64,000 bases of DNA from Jeongeupia naejangsanensis (GTDB lineage Bacteria > Pseudomonadota > Gammaproteobacteria > Burkholderiales > Chitinibacteraceae), in NCBI RefSeq assembly GCF_016865585.1, contig NZ_JAESND010000003.1, forward strand, positions 284,963 through 348,962, given 5' to 3'. Below, one piece after another: positions 45,565 through 54,703 of this stretch (positions are counted from its first letter, which is position 1; each line of letters starts with the position of its first letter). Both the position numbers and the translations under genes were made by a program. The notes under the pieces were generated by a model. The model was not told the DNA's origin. It worked only from the letters and a program-made list of their open reading frames with translations, and ran no database searches.

Positions 45565-46644
45565 ATGAGCAAAATTGCTGCCATCAAGCCCTTCGGTCAA
45601 CGTATCTGGCTGGACAACCTGTCCCGCGGCCTGCTGAAGTCCGGTGCCCTGCAGAAACTGATCGACGACGACGGCATCGCTGGCGTGACCTCGAACCCGG
45701 CGATCTTCTACAAGTCGATCTCGTCGGACCCGCTCTATACCGGCGATCTGGCCGAGCTGAAGAAGCAGGACCTGACCGCCGAGCAGCGCTACGAAGCGCT
45801 GGTGGTGCCGGACATCCAGGCCACGTGCGACCTGACCCGTCCGCTGTATGACAACTCCAAGGGCCTCGACGGCTACGTCAGCCTCGAAGTCTCGCCGCAT
45901 CTGGCCAACGACGCGCTCGGCACCATCGCCGCCGCCAAGCGCCTGTGGGCCGCGATCAACCGTCCGAACGCGATGATCAAGGTCCCGGCCACCCACGCCG
46001 GCGTGCTGGCGTTCGAACAGCTGATCGCCGCCGGCATCAACGTCAACATCACGCTGATGTTCAGCCTCAAGCAGACCGACGACGTGCTGACCGCCTACAT
46101 CCGCGGCCTTGAAGCCCGTGCCGCTGCCGGCCTGCCGGTCGACCACGTTCAGGCCGTTGCTTCGGTGTTCCTGTCGCGTGTCGACGTACTGCTCGACAAG
46201 CAGCTCGACGCCATCGGCAGCCCGGAAGCGCTGGCACTGCGCGGCAAGAGCGCCATTGCCTTCGTCAAGGTCGCGTACCAGCACTACAAGCAGCTGTTCC
46301 ACGGCACCCGCTTCGAGAAGCTCAAGGCGCTGGGCGCACACCCGCAACGCCTGCTGTGGGCGTCGACCGGTACCAAGAACCCGGCCTACTCGGACGTGCT
46401 GTATGTTGAAGAGCTGATCGGCGCCGAAACCGTCAACACCGTGCCGGACGCCACGCTGGACGCGTTCCGTGATCACGGTGTCGCCGCCGACCGCCTCGAT
46501 ACCAGGATCGACGAAGCGGTGCAGACGCTGGCCGCACTGCGCAAGCTCGACATCGACTTCAACCTCGTCGGCGAGCAACTGCAAAGCGAAGGCCTGAAGC
46601 TGTTCGACGACGCATTCGACAAGCTGCTCGAACTGACTGCCTGA
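45565..46644 (+). CDS. tal: Transaldolase
   Basis: Transfers a dihydroxyacetone unit between sugar phosphates in the pentose-phosphate pathway. It has 359 residues of the longer Tal type, with IWLDNLSRGLL, GVTSNPAIF, and the Schiff-base Lys in NAMIKVPAT. It stands as a single gene with its own 180-bp upstream region and a terminator after it. Confidence 0.93.
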   Translation: MSKIAAIKPFGQRIWLDNLSRGLLKSGALQKLIDDDGIAGVTSNPAIFYKSISSDPLYTGDLAELKKQDLTAEQRYEALVVPDIQATCDLTRPLYDNSKGLDGYVSLEVSPHLANDALGTIAAAKRLWAAINRPNAMIKVPATHAGVLAFEQLIAAGINVNITLMFSLKQTDDVLTAYIRGLEARAAAGLPVDHVQAVASVFLSRVDVLLDKQLDAIGSPEALALRGKSAIAFVKVAYQHYKQLFHGTRFEKLKALGAHPQRLLWASTGTKNPAYSDVLYVEELIGAETVNTVPDATLDAFRDHGVAADRLDTRIDEAVQTLAALRKLDIDFNLVGEQLQSEGLKLFDDAFDKLLELTA

Positions 46645-46665
46645 TCGCTGCGGTCTGATCGCGAC

Positions 46666-46691
46666 AAAGCCAGCCTGCGGGCTGGCTTTTT
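46666..46691 (+). terminator. Terminator after tal
   Basis: AAAGCCAGCC, TGCG loop, GGCTGGCTTTTT. Confidence 0.92.
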
Positions 46692-46726
46692 CTTTCCCGC
46701 CCGCCACCTTCAACAGGGGAAACACC

Positions 46727-47461
46727 ATGGCGCAGAACATCTACGACGATCCGGGCTTTTTCGCCGGCTACAGCCAGCTGCGCCGTTCGCAGGAAGGGCT
46801 GGACGGTGCGCCGGAGTGGCCCGCACTGCAGGCGCTGCTGCCGGGCCTGAACGCGCGCCGGGTTGTCGATCTCGGCTGCGGCTTCGGCTGGTTCTGCCGC
46901 TGGGCGAGCGGGCAGGGGGCGGCCGAGGTCCTCGGCGTCGACGTTTCGGCCAACATGCTGGCCAAGGCGGCCGACATGACTGATGCCGGTGCAGCGATCA
47001 GCTATCTGCGCAGCGGGCTGGAAACACTGTCGCTGGCAGATGCCAGCGTCGATCTGGTCTACAGCTCGCTTGCGCTTCACTACATCGACGACGTGGTGGC
47101 GCTGCTCGGCATGCTGCACCGCGCCCTGGTCCCGGGGGGGCGACTGGTGTTTTCGGTCGAACATCCGGTCTACATGGCACCGGCGAATCCGGGCTGGATT
47201 GTCGATGCTGCCGGCAAGAAAACCTGGCCGGTTGACGGCTATTCGGTCGAAGGGCAGCGGACGACGAACTGGCTGGCCGACGGCGTGATCAAGTATCACC
47301 GGACCATCGGCAGCTGGTTTGCCCTGCTGCGCCGGCACGGTTTCGTGATCACCGAGCTGATCGAATGGTCGCCGACCGATGCGCAGGTCGCCGCCAACGC
47401 GGCACTGGCCGAGGAGCGCGAACGGCCGATGTTGCTGCTGATCGGCGCCGAGCGTTGCTGA
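46727..47461 (+). CDS. Class I SAM-dependent methyltransferase
   Basis: A 244-residue soluble methyltransferase with motif I VVDLGCGFGWFCRWA, motif II-like LGVDVSANML and YLRSGLETLSLADASVDLVYSSLALHY (Methyltransf_11). Its ending, PVDGYSVEGQRTTNWLADGVIKYHRTIG, resembles small-molecule methyltransferases annotated near ubiE-type genes. Substrate unknown. It converges with ntrC with 4 bp between the stops and no terminator hairpin. Confidence 0.87.
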   Translation: MAQNIYDDPGFFAGYSQLRRSQEGLDGAPEWPALQALLPGLNARRVVDLGCGFGWFCRWASGQGAAEVLGVDVSANMLAKAADMTDAGAAISYLRSGLETLSLADASVDLVYSSLALHYIDDVVALLGMLHRALVPGGRLVFSVEHPVYMAPANPGWIVDAAGKKTWPVDGYSVEGQRTTNWLADGVIKYHRTIGSWFALLRRHGFVITELIEWSPTDAQVAANAALAEERERPMLLLIGAERC

Positions 47462-47465
47462 ACGG

Positions 47466-48866
47466 CTAGAGCGCGTCCTCCATCCCCAGTTCCTGGATCT
47501 TGCGTGTCAGCGTGTTGCGGCCCCAGCCGAGCAGTTCGGCTGCCTCGATGCGTTTGCCGCCGGTGTGCGTCAGCGCCTGCACGATCACGGTGCGCTCGAA
47601 GGCCGGGACGATGTCGTCGAGCACGCGCGCGTCGCCGCGCGCCAGCCGCAAGGCGATTTCCTGCGCCAGCAGCCGGCGCCAGTCGCCACTGACCGCCGCT
47701 TCGGTCTCGGCATCGCCGTCGAACAGTTCCGGCGGCAGGTCGTTGACGGTGACGACGGCGCCGGGCGCCATCACGGTGATCCAGTGGCAGAGGTTTTCGA
47801 GCTGGCGCACGTTGCCCGGAAAGGTGAAGCCGGCCAGCTTGGCCATTGCATCGTCGGCGAGGCGCTTGGCCTCGACGCCGAGCTCGGACGCCGAGCGGCC
47901 GAGGAAGTAGCGTGCCAGCAGCGGGATGTCCTCGCGCCGTTCGCGCAGCGCCGGCAAGCGCAGCCGGATCACGTTGAGCCGGTGGTAGAGGTCCTCGCGG
48001 AACACGCCTTCCTTGACCCGGGTTTCGAGATTCTGGTGCGTCGCGGCGATGACGCGGACGTTGGCCTTGATCGGCGAATGACCGCCGACGCGATAGAAGA
48101 AACCGTCCGACAGCACGCGCAGCAGCCGCGTCTGCAGGTCGAACGGCATGTCGCCGATTTCGTCGAGGAACAGCGTGCCGCCCTCGGCCTGCTCGAAGCG
48201 GCCGGTGCGGCGCGCGTCGGCGCCGGTGAACGCACCGCGTTCGTGGCCGAACAGCTCCGATTCGAGCAGGTCTTTCGGAATCGCCGCCGAGTTGATCGCG
48301 ATGAACGGTTTGGCCGCGCGCGGGCTGTGGCGGTGCAGCGCCCGGGCAACCAGCTCCTTGCCTGAACCCGATTCGCCGGTGATCAGCACCGTCGCGGCCG
48401 ACTGGCTCAGCCGGCCGATCGCGCGGAACACGTCCTGCATTGCCGGTGCCTGGCCGAGGATGTCCGGTGCGGTGACCGGTACGACATCCTCGCCGAGCTG
48501 GCGTTCGCCTTCCTGCATCGCGCGACGGATCAGCGCGATGGCCGCATCGATGTCGAACGGCTTGGGCAGGTATTCGAAGGCGCCGCCCTGAAAGGCCGAG
48601 ACCGCGCTTTCGAGATCCGAATGCGCGGTCATGATGATGACCGGCAGGCCTGGATGATCCTGCTTCACGCGTTCGAGGAAGGTCAGCCCCGATTCGCCGG
48701 GCATGCGGATGTCGCTGACGATGGCCGCCGGCGTCGCGCGCGTCAGCGCGTCGATGGCTTCGGTCGCCGAGCTGAACGTCGCATGGTCGATGCCGTCGCG
48801 CGTCAGCGCCTTCTCGAAGACCCAGCGGATCGAGCGGTCGTCGTCGATGATCCAGACTGTGCTCAC
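47466..48866 (-). CDS. glnG: Nitrogen regulation response regulator NtrC
   Basis: A sigma-54 activator of nitrogen-starvation genes; 466 residues. Receiver domain with DDDRSIRW and phospho-Asp in AIVSDIRMPG; AAA+ domain with Walker A TGESGSGKEL, GAFTGA (as RGAFTGAD) and DEIGDMP; C-terminal Fis-type helix-turn-helix ending AAELLGWGRNTLTRKIQELG. GTG start at 48866 overlaps the ntrB stop. Confidence 0.96.
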   Translation of the reverse strand: MSTVWIIDDDRSIRWVFEKALTRDGIDHATFSSATEAIDALTRATPAAIVSDIRMPGESGLTFLERVKQDHPGLPVIIMTAHSDLESAVSAFQGGAFEYLPKPFDIDAAIALIRRAMQEGERQLGEDVVPVTAPDILGQAPAMQDVFRAIGRLSQSAATVLITGESGSGKELVARALHRHSPRAAKPFIAINSAAIPKDLLESELFGHERGAFTGADARRTGRFEQAEGGTLFLDEIGDMPFDLQTRLLRVLSDGFFYRVGGHSPIKANVRVIAATHQNLETRVKEGVFREDLYHRLNVIRLRLPALRERREDIPLLARYFLGRSASELGVEAKRLADDAMAKLAGFTFPGNVRQLENLCHWITVMAPGAVVTVNDLPPELFDGDAETEAAVSGDWRRLLAQEIALRLARGDARVLDDIVPAFERTVIVQALTHTGGKRIEAAELLGWGRNTLTRKIQELGMEDAL

Positions 48867-49939
48867 GGTGTGCTTCCTTGTAGGGTTCGGGCCGACTGCC
48901 AGCCGTTCAGCGGCAGCAGCAGCGTAAAGCAGGTTTCACCGGGGCGGCTGTCGAACTCGATGCTGCCGTGGTGCTGGTTGACGAAGGTGTGCGCCAGATG
49001 CAGGCCGATGCCGGTGCCACCGGGGCGGCCGGAAACCAGCGGATAGAACAGCGTGTCCTTCAGCGCTTCGGGAATGCCCGGGCCGTTGTCTTCGATCATC
49101 ACCTGGATCGCCAGCGGAAAGCGCTTGCGGTTCAGCGTGACCTGCCGCGCGATCCGGGTGCGCAGCACGATCTCGCCGACGCCGGCCATCGCCTGCACGG
49201 CATTGCGGACGATGTTCAGCAGGGCCTGGATCAGTTGTTCGCGATCGCCGATCAGGTTGGGCAGGCTGGTGTCGTAGTCGCGGCGGACCGCGAGGCCGTT
49301 CGGCGTTTCGGCCAGCACGACGCTGCGCACGCGCTCGAGCACCTCGTGGATCGACAGCTCGGACAACTGCGGCAGCCGGTGCGGCGTCAGCAGCCGGTCG
49401 AGCAGGCTTTGCAGCCGCTGCGATTCCTCGATGATGACCTGCGTGTATTCCTTCAGATGCGGGTTCGGCAGTTCGGCCGACAGCAGCTGTGCCGCACCGC
49501 GGATGCCGCCGAGCGGGTTCTTGATCTCGTGCGCGAGGTTGCGGATCAGCTCGCGGTTGGCCTGCTGCTGCGCCTGCAACCGTTCTTCATTGGCGATGCG
49601 GCGCTGCTGGTCGATCTGGCGGATTTCGACCAGCGCCGCCGTGTCGCCGGCCAGCTCGATCGGCGCGGCGTTCAGCGTCACGTAGGCGTCACCGTGCGCA
49701 ACCGGCAGCAGCAGTTCGTACTCGGTGATGCTGACGTTCTTGGCCAGCGCGGTGCCGACGGCGGCGACGATGGCGCTTTCCGGCGACAGGCAGGCGGCCA
49801 GCGGCAGGCCGAGCTGCTCGCCTTTCAGTCCGAGCAGATCATCGGCAGCGGGGTTGAAGTACAACAGCGCGCCTTCGCTGGACACGGCAAGCACCGCTGC
49901 TTCCAGATAATCGAGGCCGCAAAAATGAGGGTCGTGCAT
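48863..49939 (-). CDS. glnL: Nitrogen regulation sensor histidine kinase NtrB
   Basis: A soluble kinase/phosphatase that controls NtrC in response to PII; about 358 residues. It has an N-terminal PAS domain (AVLAVSSEGALLYFNPAADDLLGL), the H-box LAHEIKNPLGGIRGAA and an HATPase domain (NIVRNAVQA, DNGPGI, GGTGIGLHLAHTFV). ATG 49939 chosen; a GTG three codons earlier is possible. Preceded by an NtrC-type palindrome. Confidence 0.95.
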   Translation of the reverse strand: MHDPHFCGLDYLEAAVLAVSSEGALLYFNPAADDLLGLKGEQLGLPLAACLSPESAIVAAVGTALAKNVSITEYELLLPVAHGDAYVTLNAAPIELAGDTAALVEIRQIDQQRRIANEERLQAQQQANRELIRNLAHEIKNPLGGIRGAAQLLSAELPNPHLKEYTQVIIEESQRLQSLLDRLLTPHRLPQLSELSIHEVLERVRSVVLAETPNGLAVRRDYDTSLPNLIGDREQLIQALLNIVRNAVQAMAGVGEIVLRTRIARQVTLNRKRFPLAIQVMIEDNGPGIPEALKDTLFYPLVSGRPGGTGIGLHLAHTFVNQHHGSIEFDSRPGETCFTLLLPLNGWQSARTLQGSTP

Positions 49940-50040
49940 GCTGGACACCGTGGCATGGATGACATGCTCTCGTTAAGCAATTACCGGGCCAGGGAAAAAC
50001 GGCACGGAATGCACGGCGAGCGTGGCATCGCGAAAGTGGC

Positions 50041-50061
50041 AATGCACCATAGTAGTGCATT
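50041..50061 (-). promoter_or_regulatory. NtrC-binding palindrome upstream of ntrB
   Basis: AATGCAC, 7-base spacer CATAGTA, GTGCATT: it matches the TGCAC-N7-GTGCA pattern of NtrC sites exactly, 102 bp ahead of ntrB. No sigma-54 -24/-12 box was found in the minus direction, so the site may instead repress. Confidence 0.75.
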
Positions 50062-50132
50062 GCGCGTGCGGGCGAGCCGGAATGCAGCAGCGTGCGACTG
50101 CGCTGCGCGCAGTGCGTCTTCAGCGAGCGGGG

Positions 50133-50627
50133 TCAGCGCAGCCGGTTGAGCTCGTTGGTCAGCGCGGCGACGTTCTTTTCGTGCGTGACGGCGGCGTCAC
50201 GCAGCCGGCCGAGGCGTTCGACATAACGCTGCGGGTTGGCCTTTTCTTCGGCTGTCCGCGTGTTTTCCGCGTCGGCCAGCGCCTGTTTGGCATTGGCGAG
50301 CGCGGTCTTTTCGCTGCCCAGCTCGTCCTGCAGGATCTGCCTGCGGTTGCTGTCGCGGCTTTTCTGCGTGGCGGCGTCGACCTTGGGGAAGTCGGCCGGC
50401 GACGGGCTGCTGACGCGCGGCGTGGTGGTGCCGGCGGTTTTGGTGCGCGGCTTGCTGCTGCTCGGACCCGGAATGACCGAGATCGAGTCGACGTAAATGC
50501 GCTGCGCGCCCTTCATCGGCGTATTGGTGAAGGTGACATGCCCGTTTTCGTCGACATACTTGTAGATGTCGGCGTGGGCAAGCGCGGGCAGGAGCAGGGC
50601 GGCGAGCAGCAGGTAAAGCGGTTTCAT
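50133..50627 (-). CDS. Secreted DUF4124 protein with a coiled coil
   Basis: 164 residues. Signal peptide (MKPLYLLLAALLLPALAHA), DUF4124 (DIYKYVDENGHVTFTNTP), a Ser/Thr/Pro-rich linker, then a helical, probably coiled-coil segment (QDELGSEKTALANAKQALADAENTR...). DUF4124 proteins commonly lie near glnA/ntrBC in betaproteobacteria; their function is unknown. Oriented as ntrBC, with the NtrC palindrome between them. Confidence 0.85.
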   Translation of the reverse strand: MKPLYLLLAALLLPALAHADIYKYVDENGHVTFTNTPMKGAQRIYVDSISVIPGPSSSKPRTKTAGTTTPRVSSPSPADFPKVDAATQKSRDSNRRQILQDELGSEKTALANAKQALADAENTRTAEEKANPQRYVERLGRLRDAAVTHEKNVAALTNELNRLR

Positions 50628-50659
50628 GAGCGAAACGCTAACACAGCATCGTCGCGGCG

Positions 50660-50950
50660 TCAGGAGGCCGGACGATCACTGTGGCCCAACGGTTTGTCGG
50701 GGGCGATCACGTCGCGTACCCGTTGCTTGAGTACCTTGGCCTCGGGGAAGCCGCCATCGGCCTTGCGCTCCCAGACCAGCGCTCCGTCGACGCGGATTTC
50801 GAACACGCCACCGCTGCCGGGCTGCAGCGCGACTTCGCCGATGTCGTCGACGAAGGTCGTCAGCAGTTCCTGCGCCAGCCACGCGGCGCGCAGCAGCCAC
50901 TGGCACTGGGTGCAGTACAGGATGGTGATGCGGGGTTTGGGCGCGGTCAT
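50660..50950 (-). CDS. SelT/SelW/SelH (Rdx) family protein
   Basis: A 96-residue thioredoxin-like protein with the redox motif CTQC at residues 13-16, then WLLRAAWLAQELL and GGVFEIRVDGALVWERK, and GFPEAKVLKQRVRD. It is the Cys form of a selenoprotein-W-like family. Its ATG overlaps the HAD gene stop by one base, so the two are cotranscribed. Confidence 0.88.
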   Translation of the reverse strand: MTAPKPRITILYCTQCQWLLRAAWLAQELLTTFVDDIGEVALQPGSGGVFEIRVDGALVWERKADGGFPEAKVLKQRVRDVIAPDKPLGHSDRPAS

Positions 50951-51573
50951 CAGAAATCCAGTCCGAGCTGGCGCAGCCGTTCGGCGGTCCTAGCGGCGCT
51001 GGTGTGGTGGATGCCGTGCCAGCCGAGCGCGGTCGCGGCGTTGGCGTTGTCGCGATTGTCGTCGATAAAGGCGAGTTCGTGCGCGGCAACGCCGGGCAGA
51101 TCGCGGCCGATGCGTCCGTGCATCTCGTGGTAGATCGCCGGATCGGGCTTGATCAGCTTGAGCCGGCCGGAGACGACGATGTCGCGGAAGCGGTGCAACA
51201 GCGGATAGTGCGCCCATGCGTAGGGAAAGGTTTCGTCCGACCAGTTGGTCAGCCCGTACAGCGGAACGTCGGCGGCCTCGAGGGCTTCCATCAGCGCGAC
51301 GCCATCGGCGAGGGTACCGGCCAGCGTCTCGGGCCAGCGCTTGAAAAAGGCGCGGATGTTCGCTTCGTGCTGCGGGTGCTCGGCGATCAGTGCCGCCTCC
51401 GCTTCACCGAAGGGGCGGCCGCCATCCTGCTGCAGGTTCCATGCCGGGCTGCAGACGTGCTCGAGGAACCAGCGCCGCTCGGCCTCGTCGGGAATCAGCT
51501 TGCGGTACAGATAGTCGGGGTTCCAGTCGAACAGGACCCCGCCGAAATCGAAGACGACGGCACGCAGTGACAT
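50950..51573 (-). CDS. HAD family hydrolase (HAD-IA, YihX/epoxide-hydrolase-like)
   Basis: A 207-residue cytoplasmic phosphatase. The nucleophile motif is VFDFGGVLFDWNP, with GLTNWSDE (motif II), KLIKPDPAIYHEM (motif III Lys) and FIDDNRDNANAA (motif IV). Substrate unknown, probably a sugar or small phosphate ester. It is followed by the SelW-like gene with a one-base overlap. Confidence 0.9.
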   Translation of the reverse strand: MSLRAVVFDFGGVLFDWNPDYLYRKLIPDEAERRWFLEHVCSPAWNLQQDGGRPFGEAEAALIAEHPQHEANIRAFFKRWPETLAGTLADGVALMEALEAADVPLYGLTNWSDETFPYAWAHYPLLHRFRDIVVSGRLKLIKPDPAIYHEMHGRIGRDLPGVAAHELAFIDDNRDNANAATALGWHGIHHTSAARTAERLRQLGLDF

Positions 51574-51606
51574 GGCAAACGGACGCTCGGGAATGGGAGG
51601 CCCATT

Positions 51607-53085
51607 CTACGCTTCGCCACTGTCGCAGACGACGCAATCACGGCCGCCGCGCTTGGCGCGATACAGTGCGTCGTCGGCGCGGCGGATCAGGCGTTCGAGG
51701 TCGTGGTCGTCGTCGCGCAGCGAGGCCATGCCGATGCTGGCGGTAATGCGAACGACGGCGCCGGTATCGAGCGAAATGCAGATGGCGGCGACGGCCTGAC
51801 GCAGTTTTTCGGCGACGCGGCGCGATTCCTCCTCGCTGGTGGCCGGCAGCAGCACGGCGAATTCCTCGCCGCCCCAGCGGCCGAAACTGTCGCTGGCGCG
51901 CAGCGAAGCGGTGCACGCATCGCAGGCGGCGATCAGCGCCAGATCGCCGGCATGATGGCCGTGCTGGTCGTTGATCAGCTTGAAGTGGTCGAGGTCGAGC
52001 ACCAGCACGCTCATCGGCGCCGGATAGCGCCGGGCCTGCAGCAACTGTTCGGTGGCGCGGCGCAGCCATTCGCGCCGGTTGCGAACGCCGGTCAGCGCGT
52101 CGATGGTCGCCAGCTCGGCCAGCTTGGCGTTGCTGGCCGTCAGCGCTTCGGTCCGGGCGATGACTTCGGCTTCGAGCCGCATCCGGTGACGCAGCAGCAG
52201 CGATTGCGCCAGCGCGAGGTAATGCAGCATGAAGCCGGTCGAGAACAGGAAAACCTGCAGGTTCAGGTAGGACAATCCGGGCATGCCGCCGGCGAAAATC
52301 CCCAGCCCGCGTGCGGTGGCGGTCACGCTGGCGACGGCCAGCAGCACCATGGCCAGTCCGGTGCCGGGCAGGCCGTACTGGATTGCCAGCACCAGCAGCA
52401 GGGGCAGCACCAGCATCAGCGTGTGGCGGTAGACGAGAAAGGCGCTGGCCAGTACGGCAATGAAGGCGGCAATCCACCACCAGGGGAGCGAGAGCAGCCG
52501 CGGCCAGCGGCCCCGGTCGCGCCAGCCGGCATAACAGGGCCCGAGCAGGAAGAGTCCGCTGGCATGACCGAGGACCAGCATCAACAGATACCAGCCGGTT
52601 TCGAGGAAGCCGCGCTCGCCGCCGAGGCCGGCGAGGTTCAGCAACAGCAGTTGCACGGGTTGGGTCAGCAGCGGCGGCAGCATTGCCACATGGAGCCAGA
52701 AATGGGCGAGTTCGCGCGGTTCGCGCAGCAGCGGGTGACGGATGCGCATTTCGCTGTTGCGCCAGCCGATGCGCGCCAGATGGGCTTCGGCGGTGCTGAC
52801 CAGCGCCAGCAGCCCGGCGAGCAGCAGCGCCGGCTGCAGTTCGAGCATCATCGCCAGTTGCGGCAGCTGGACGATGACGCTGCCGAGCCAGACGCTCAGG
52901 TAACCGCGACGGCCGCCGAGCAGCAGGCAGATCAGGCCGGCGCCGGCTGCGAAATCAAGGACCGGCAAGGGCCCCGCCGCCAGCCGCGCCAGCAAGACGC
53001 TCCCGTAGCCGCACAGTACATACAGAACCGTGAGCGAGAGCGCGAGCCGGTTCGGCGTGCCGGCGAGAGGGCGGAGCAGTCGCAT
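51607..53085 (-). CDS. MASE1-type membrane diguanylate cyclase (GGDEF)
   Basis: Makes cyclic di-GMP from two GTP. It has 492 residues: about nine hydrophobic helices in a MASE1-like sensory part, a short helix (RHRMRLEAEVIARTEALT), then a GGDEF domain with active site GGEEF in GRWGGEEFAVLLP and the product-inhibition I-site RASD five residues upstream. ATG 53085 preferred over TTG 53097. The two adjacent genes show no link. Confidence 0.9.
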   Translation of the reverse strand: MRLLRPLAGTPNRLALSLTVLYVLCGYGSVLLARLAAGPLPVLDFAAGAGLICLLLGGRRGYLSVWLGSVIVQLPQLAMMLELQPALLLAGLLALVSTAEAHLARIGWRNSEMRIRHPLLREPRELAHFWLHVAMLPPLLTQPVQLLLLNLAGLGGERGFLETGWYLLMLVLGHASGLFLLGPCYAGWRDRGRWPRLLSLPWWWIAAFIAVLASAFLVYRHTLMLVLPLLLVLAIQYGLPGTGLAMVLLAVASVTATARGLGIFAGGMPGLSYLNLQVFLFSTGFMLHYLALAQSLLLRHRMRLEAEVIARTEALTASNAKLAELATIDALTGVRNRREWLRRATEQLLQARRYPAPMSVLVLDLDHFKLINDQHGHHAGDLALIAACDACTASLRASDSFGRWGGEEFAVLLPATSEEESRRVAEKLRQAVAAICISLDTGAVVRITASIGMASLRDDDHDLERLIRRADDALYRAKRGGRDCVVCDSGEA

Positions 53086-53167
53086 GGTCGAGGCCAAGCA
53101 ATTGATTCACTTAGCATATTCCTGACGAGCGAATCGCCCCTGCCGCCTGTCGGCTTTCCGAAATGAA

Positions 53168-53192
53168 AAACCGCCAGGCTGGCTGGCGGTTT
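53168..53192 (-). terminator. Terminator of the SgcJ/EcaC-like gene
   Basis: AAACCGCCAG and CTGGCGGTTT pair around GCTGG; five A on the plus strand give the minus-strand U-tract. Confidence 0.9.
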
Positions 53193-53203
53193 CGGGGGGC
53201 TGC

Positions 53204-53683
53204 TTACTGTTTGGCGACCGACTCCGGCATCGCCGACGAGTGGTGGTGAAGGATCTTCCAAGTGCCACCGCGGTTTTCGTACACATAGGTGTAACGCGCT
53301 GCGACCTGCTTGGACTGGCCGTCCTTGTCCTTCAGCGTGAACGTGTACGTGCCCATGTCGACGGCGGTATTGCAGTTGATCTTGATCGTGCGGGTGTCGA
53401 TCTTGCCCTGCGGGTGCTTCTGCAGGAAGTCGACGAAGTAGGCACGGATGCTGGCGCGATCGGTGCGCGGCGTATTCGAGACCGTCGGCAGCAGGACGGC
53501 GTCCGGCCAGTAGCGGTCGGCGACCTTGTCCGGGCTGTTCGTGGCCAGCGCGGCATTCCACTGGTCGAACAGGCCGGCGACGGCGGCATCACCGGTTTTG
53601 GCGCAATGCGGCGCCTTGGCGAAGGCCGCACCCGACAGCGTCAGGCTGGCGGCGGCAAAGAGGGTAAGGGAGAGCGATTTCAT
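53204..53683 (-). CDS. Secreted SgcJ/EcaC-like (DUF4440/CaMKII-association fold) protein
   Basis: 159 residues. Signal peptide (MKSLSLTLFAAASLTLSGAAFA), then an NTF2/CaMKII-association-type domain: VAGLFDQWNAALATNSPDKVADRYWPDAVLLPTVS and YTYVYENRGGTWKILHHHSSAMP. Such domains bind small ligands or dimerise; the role is unknown. ATG 53683 begins the signal peptide; an earlier start adds a hydrophilic stretch unlike the family. Confidence 0.85.
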   Translation of the reverse strand: MKSLSLTLFAAASLTLSGAAFAKAPHCAKTGDAAVAGLFDQWNAALATNSPDKVADRYWPDAVLLPTVSNTPRTDRASIRAYFVDFLQKHPQGKIDTRTIKINCNTAVDMGTYTFTLKDKDGQSKQVAARYTYVYENRGGTWKILHHHSSAMPESVAKQ

Positions 53684-53827
53684 CGGTTGGGCGTCCTGAA
53701 CGGGCGTTGAGTCTGCGTTGATTCGGTTCGGCGCAAAAGCGCGCCCGCGTCTGTTCATCCTAATGGCATAAGGTTCGGAGCAGGACGGACAAGCGGTTGT
53801 TTCCGCCGTCGAACGGTTGTGCGCCGT

Positions 53828-54172
53828 TCAGCGCCACCAGCGCGGAAACATGAAGATCACCATCAATCCGGTCAGGCTGACGAGCATGGTTCCGCCGGCG
53901 GACATCGAGAACCAGAGCATGCCGCGCCAGAACGCCGACTCGATCCGGCGCCATTCGCCGCTGCGTGCAACCCGCCAGACATCGGCCATATAGCCGCCAA
54001 AGGAGTCGGTTTCGAGGAGACCATGCGTTGCTGCCGGTGACAGTATGTCGTGATAGTGCGTCTCCAGATGGTCGTAGACCAGCCGTGCCAGCAGCGTGAA
54101 CAGCAGGAAGCCGCCAAGGCCGCCGCACACCAGCATCGGGAGCAGGGCGTCGAGGACGAAGGTCTTGATCAT
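53828..54172 (-). CDS. Two-TM membrane protein, cassette copy A
   Basis: 114 residues; no known family recognised. TM1 (LLPMLVCGGLGGFLLFTLLARLVYD) and TM2 (FSMSAGGTMLVSLTGLMVIFMF) flank a soluble loop with HYHDILSP, MADVWRVARSGEWRRIESAFWRG; the C-terminus is PRWWR. Its ATG overlaps the EthD gene stop by 4 bp. It has a near-identical-length paralog at 54704-55048, ungapped and about 70% identical by eye, so the cassette was duplicated. Confidence 0.82.
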   Translation of the reverse strand: MIKTFVLDALLPMLVCGGLGGFLLFTLLARLVYDHLETHYHDILSPAATHGLLETDSFGGYMADVWRVARSGEWRRIESAFWRGMLWFSMSAGGTMLVSLTGLMVIFMFPRWWR

Positions 54173-54480
54173 GCCAATACCTCGGCAAACTGGATGTCCG
54201 GCGTCAGATCGGTGTAGTTGACCACGTCGGCGAGGATGTCGTCGCCATGGGCCGCCAGCCCGTCGGCCAGTCGTGCCAGATCGGTGAAGTACAGCTGGCC
54301 GACAGCCAGAAAGCGCGGTGCGGAGCCATCGAGCGCCGGTACGCCACGGACCACCTCGGTGCGCTGCAAACCGTAGGGACCCAGCAGTCGCAGCACCATC
54401 GGCAGATGCTGCTGACGGTAGTAATCGAAATCGAAGCGCGCGTCGGCGCTGAACGGATAGTAGGCAGAAGCAAGGATCAC
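54169..54480 (-). CDS. EthD-domain protein, cassette copy A
   Basis: 103 residues with the EthD ferredoxin-like dimeric fold signature: VILASAYYPFSADARFDFDYYRQQHLPMVLRLL and LYFTDLARLADGLAAHGDDILADVVNYTDLTP. EthD proteins act as accessory or stress-induced dimeric barrel proteins; the substrate is unknown. GTG 54480 is used because GGAG lies 6 bases upstream and family members start at this point. Coupled to the two-TM gene by ATGA overlap. Confidence 0.8.
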   Translation of the reverse strand: MILASAYYPFSADARFDFDYYRQQHLPMVLRLLGPYGLQRTEVVRGVPALDGSAPRFLAVGQLYFTDLARLADGLAAHGDDILADVVNYTDLTPDIQFAEVLA

Positions 54481-54510
54481 CGGAGTCTCCGCTGCAGGGA
54501 AAGAAATCAC

Positions 54511-54703
54511 TTTAGACTGACTAGGTAATTCACCTTATAGAAAGTTTGTAGTCGTTGTTATTGCTACAACACAAGGCCTCGCTTCGCTATCGGGCGCCTG
54601 CCACGCAGTGCGGTACTTTGCCGTGTGGTCTTTCGGCGTCCCCGCCGACCGCGGGCTCCAGACCGGACGGATCGTGCCCCGGCCCTTGGGCGATCACGCG
54701 TTG
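54511..54703. promoter_or_regulatory. Gap upstream of cassette A with an inverted repeat
   Basis: A 193-bp gap between the start of the EthD gene and the end of the second two-TM gene. TTGTAG and CTACAA, 12 bp apart near 54547-54570, form an inverted repeat within the AT-rich promoter of cassette A. The remainder is GC-rich and featureless. Confidence 0.4.
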
